From positions 142,918 to 206,917 of the forward strand of contig NZ_JRQQ01000009.1 in the NCBI RefSeq assembly GCF_001625325.1: a stretch of 64,000 nt of DNA, read 5' to 3'. Source of the stretch: Croceicoccus estronivorus. GTDB taxonomy: Bacteria > Pseudomonadota > Alphaproteobacteria > Sphingomonadales > Sphingomonadaceae. This document shows positions 63,598 to 64,000 of this stretch, piece after piece. The translations under genes were made by a program, and so were the position numbers. Below the pieces are notes generated by a model, which saw only the letters and a list, made by a program, of their open reading frames with translations, had not been told where the DNA came from and searched no databases. Position 1 is the stretch's first letter. Each line of letters begins with the position of its first letter.

Positions 63598-63789
63598 TGC
63601 CCTGGCTCCCGTCGGATGATCGCTGAAAGCGAGCTTAGCTTGTCGCCGAACGACGTCCAGTCCTTGCATTTTCTGCAACTTAGCCGCCGTTTCTGGGCTA
63701 TATTGCATCGATAACCAGATTGACTTCAGGTTTTGCTGCTACGGCTCCTGAGGCGTGGAAAACGCCGGGATCAGATGCTCGGCCTATGA

Positions 63790-63853
63790 TTTTTTCGGGA
63801 ATCACAAGGGCATGCTCACCAACGCAGGTGCAACATTTTTTTTCGGGAATCAC
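63790..63853. repeat. Direct repeat TTTTTTCGGGAATCAC, 48-base spacing
   Basis: TTTTTTCGGGAATCAC occurs at 63790-63805 and again at 63838-63853, 48 bases apart. The region 63709-63986 otherwise has no gene I can support; a 72-residue reading frame spans the repeats and encodes the repeat as FFGNH, but has no ribosome site. It may be a paired regulator site for the gene starting at 63987. Confidence 0.6.
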
Positions 63854-63986
63854 CGTTCGTTGTTGACGAGGGCCACGGTTCGGGCGAAAGTGCGGCCACA
63901 AGTCTGCCTTCGTGCGCGGAAGGCTGGCGTATGGTTACATGGTCTCGAATCAGGTGTGAGGCCGGGAAAATGAGGGAGCTATTCTG

Positions 63987-64000
63987 ATGAATCGCAACAC
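63987..64000 (+). CDS. Start of an unidentified gene, cut by the window end
   Basis: ATG 63987 follows GAGGGAGC by seven bases, giving MNRN before the window ends. Only four complete codons are visible, so nothing can be said of the product. Confidence 0.4.

Noticed and set aside
63755..63973. A 72-residue ORF spanning the direct repeats near the window end
   Set aside because: No ribosome site, the apparent protein repeat is explained by the DNA repeat, and the sequence looks non-coding.
1..64000. CRISPR arrays, insertion sequences or prophage
   Set aside because: No regularly spaced repeats, transposase, integrase or phage structural motif was seen.

Overview
The window is a GC-rich chromosomal segment of an alphaproteobacterium, most likely a sphingomonad (Novosphingobium/Sphingobium type). 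The evidence is large TonB-dependent receptors with an (E/D)IIVTAR-type TonB box sitting inside catabolic operons, the alphaproteobacterial complex I subunit NDUFA12 followed by a DUF2155 protein, split glycine decarboxylase (gcvPA/gcvPB), and the order tRNA-Trp, secE, nusG, rplK, rplA. No insertion sequence, phage gene or CRISPR array was found. Coordinates and families come from reading the sequence and protein motifs; no database search was possible.

Region 1 (1-2573): the end of a copper-resistance operon, with a DUF411 protein and a Cu(I) P-type ATPase. Region 2 (2599-27876): a 25-kb accessory catabolic island. It holds two amidohydrolases, an amidase, two MFS transporters, a DapA-family protein lacking its Schiff-base lysine, two TonB receptors, an acyl-CoA ligase, a pair of acyl-CoA dehydrogenases, a crotonase lacking both hydratase glutamates, SDRs flanking a SnoaL-like protein, an M20 carbamoylase/hydantoinase-family hydrolase and a dicarboxylate/amino-acid symporter. 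Three local regulators (GntR/FCD, TetR, MarR-like) lie among them. Two recurring operator-like motifs tie the island together: an 18-bp AT-rich dyad (TTCTAATTTATATTAGAA-like) at four promoters, and TAGCTA elements spaced in multiples of 9 bp at three promoters. This looks like one co-regulated pathway for uptake, amide or ester hydrolysis, CoA activation and beta-oxidation-like breakdown of an unidentified, probably cyclic, amide-bearing substrate.

Region 3 (27904-36740, minus strand): a HerA/DUF87-type ATPase; then a tightly overlapping operon of an FN3-like membrane protein, a sodium:solute symporter, a 40-residue membrane peptide, an atypical aspartate-carbamoyltransferase-like enzyme and an AsnB-type amidotransferase; then an aldehyde dehydrogenase and a GlcG/HbpS-like protein. 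The carbamoyltransferase lacks the usual aspartate-binding motifs, so the operon may make or process an undescribed carbamoyl or amide compound.

Region 4 (36948-41676): a tandem glycine riboswitch followed by gcvT-gcvH-gcvPA-gcvPB. Region 5 (41758-44140): a second SDR/epimerase/SnoaL group. Region 6 (44206-53821): housekeeping and envelope genes, including a TonB-like protein, mannose-1-phosphate guanylyltransferase and mannose-6-phosphate isomerase, DUF2721, a PHA-granule-type protein, DUF389, a fatty acyl-AMP ligase, RecX, DUF192, NDUFA12, DUF2155 and leucyl/phenylalanyl-tRNA transferase. The last two are convergent and overlap by 148 bp. Region 7 (53944-56693): tRNA-Trp, a 49-residue small ORF, secE, nusG, rplK, rplA and a strong terminator. 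Region 8 (56706-64000): a chorismate-lyase-like lipoprotein, a small beta-barrel protein, a CinA-type protein, a Baeyer-Villiger-type monooxygenase, PurU, an aldo/keto reductase, a Tat-exported dienelactone-hydrolase-family protein, and the start of one more gene.
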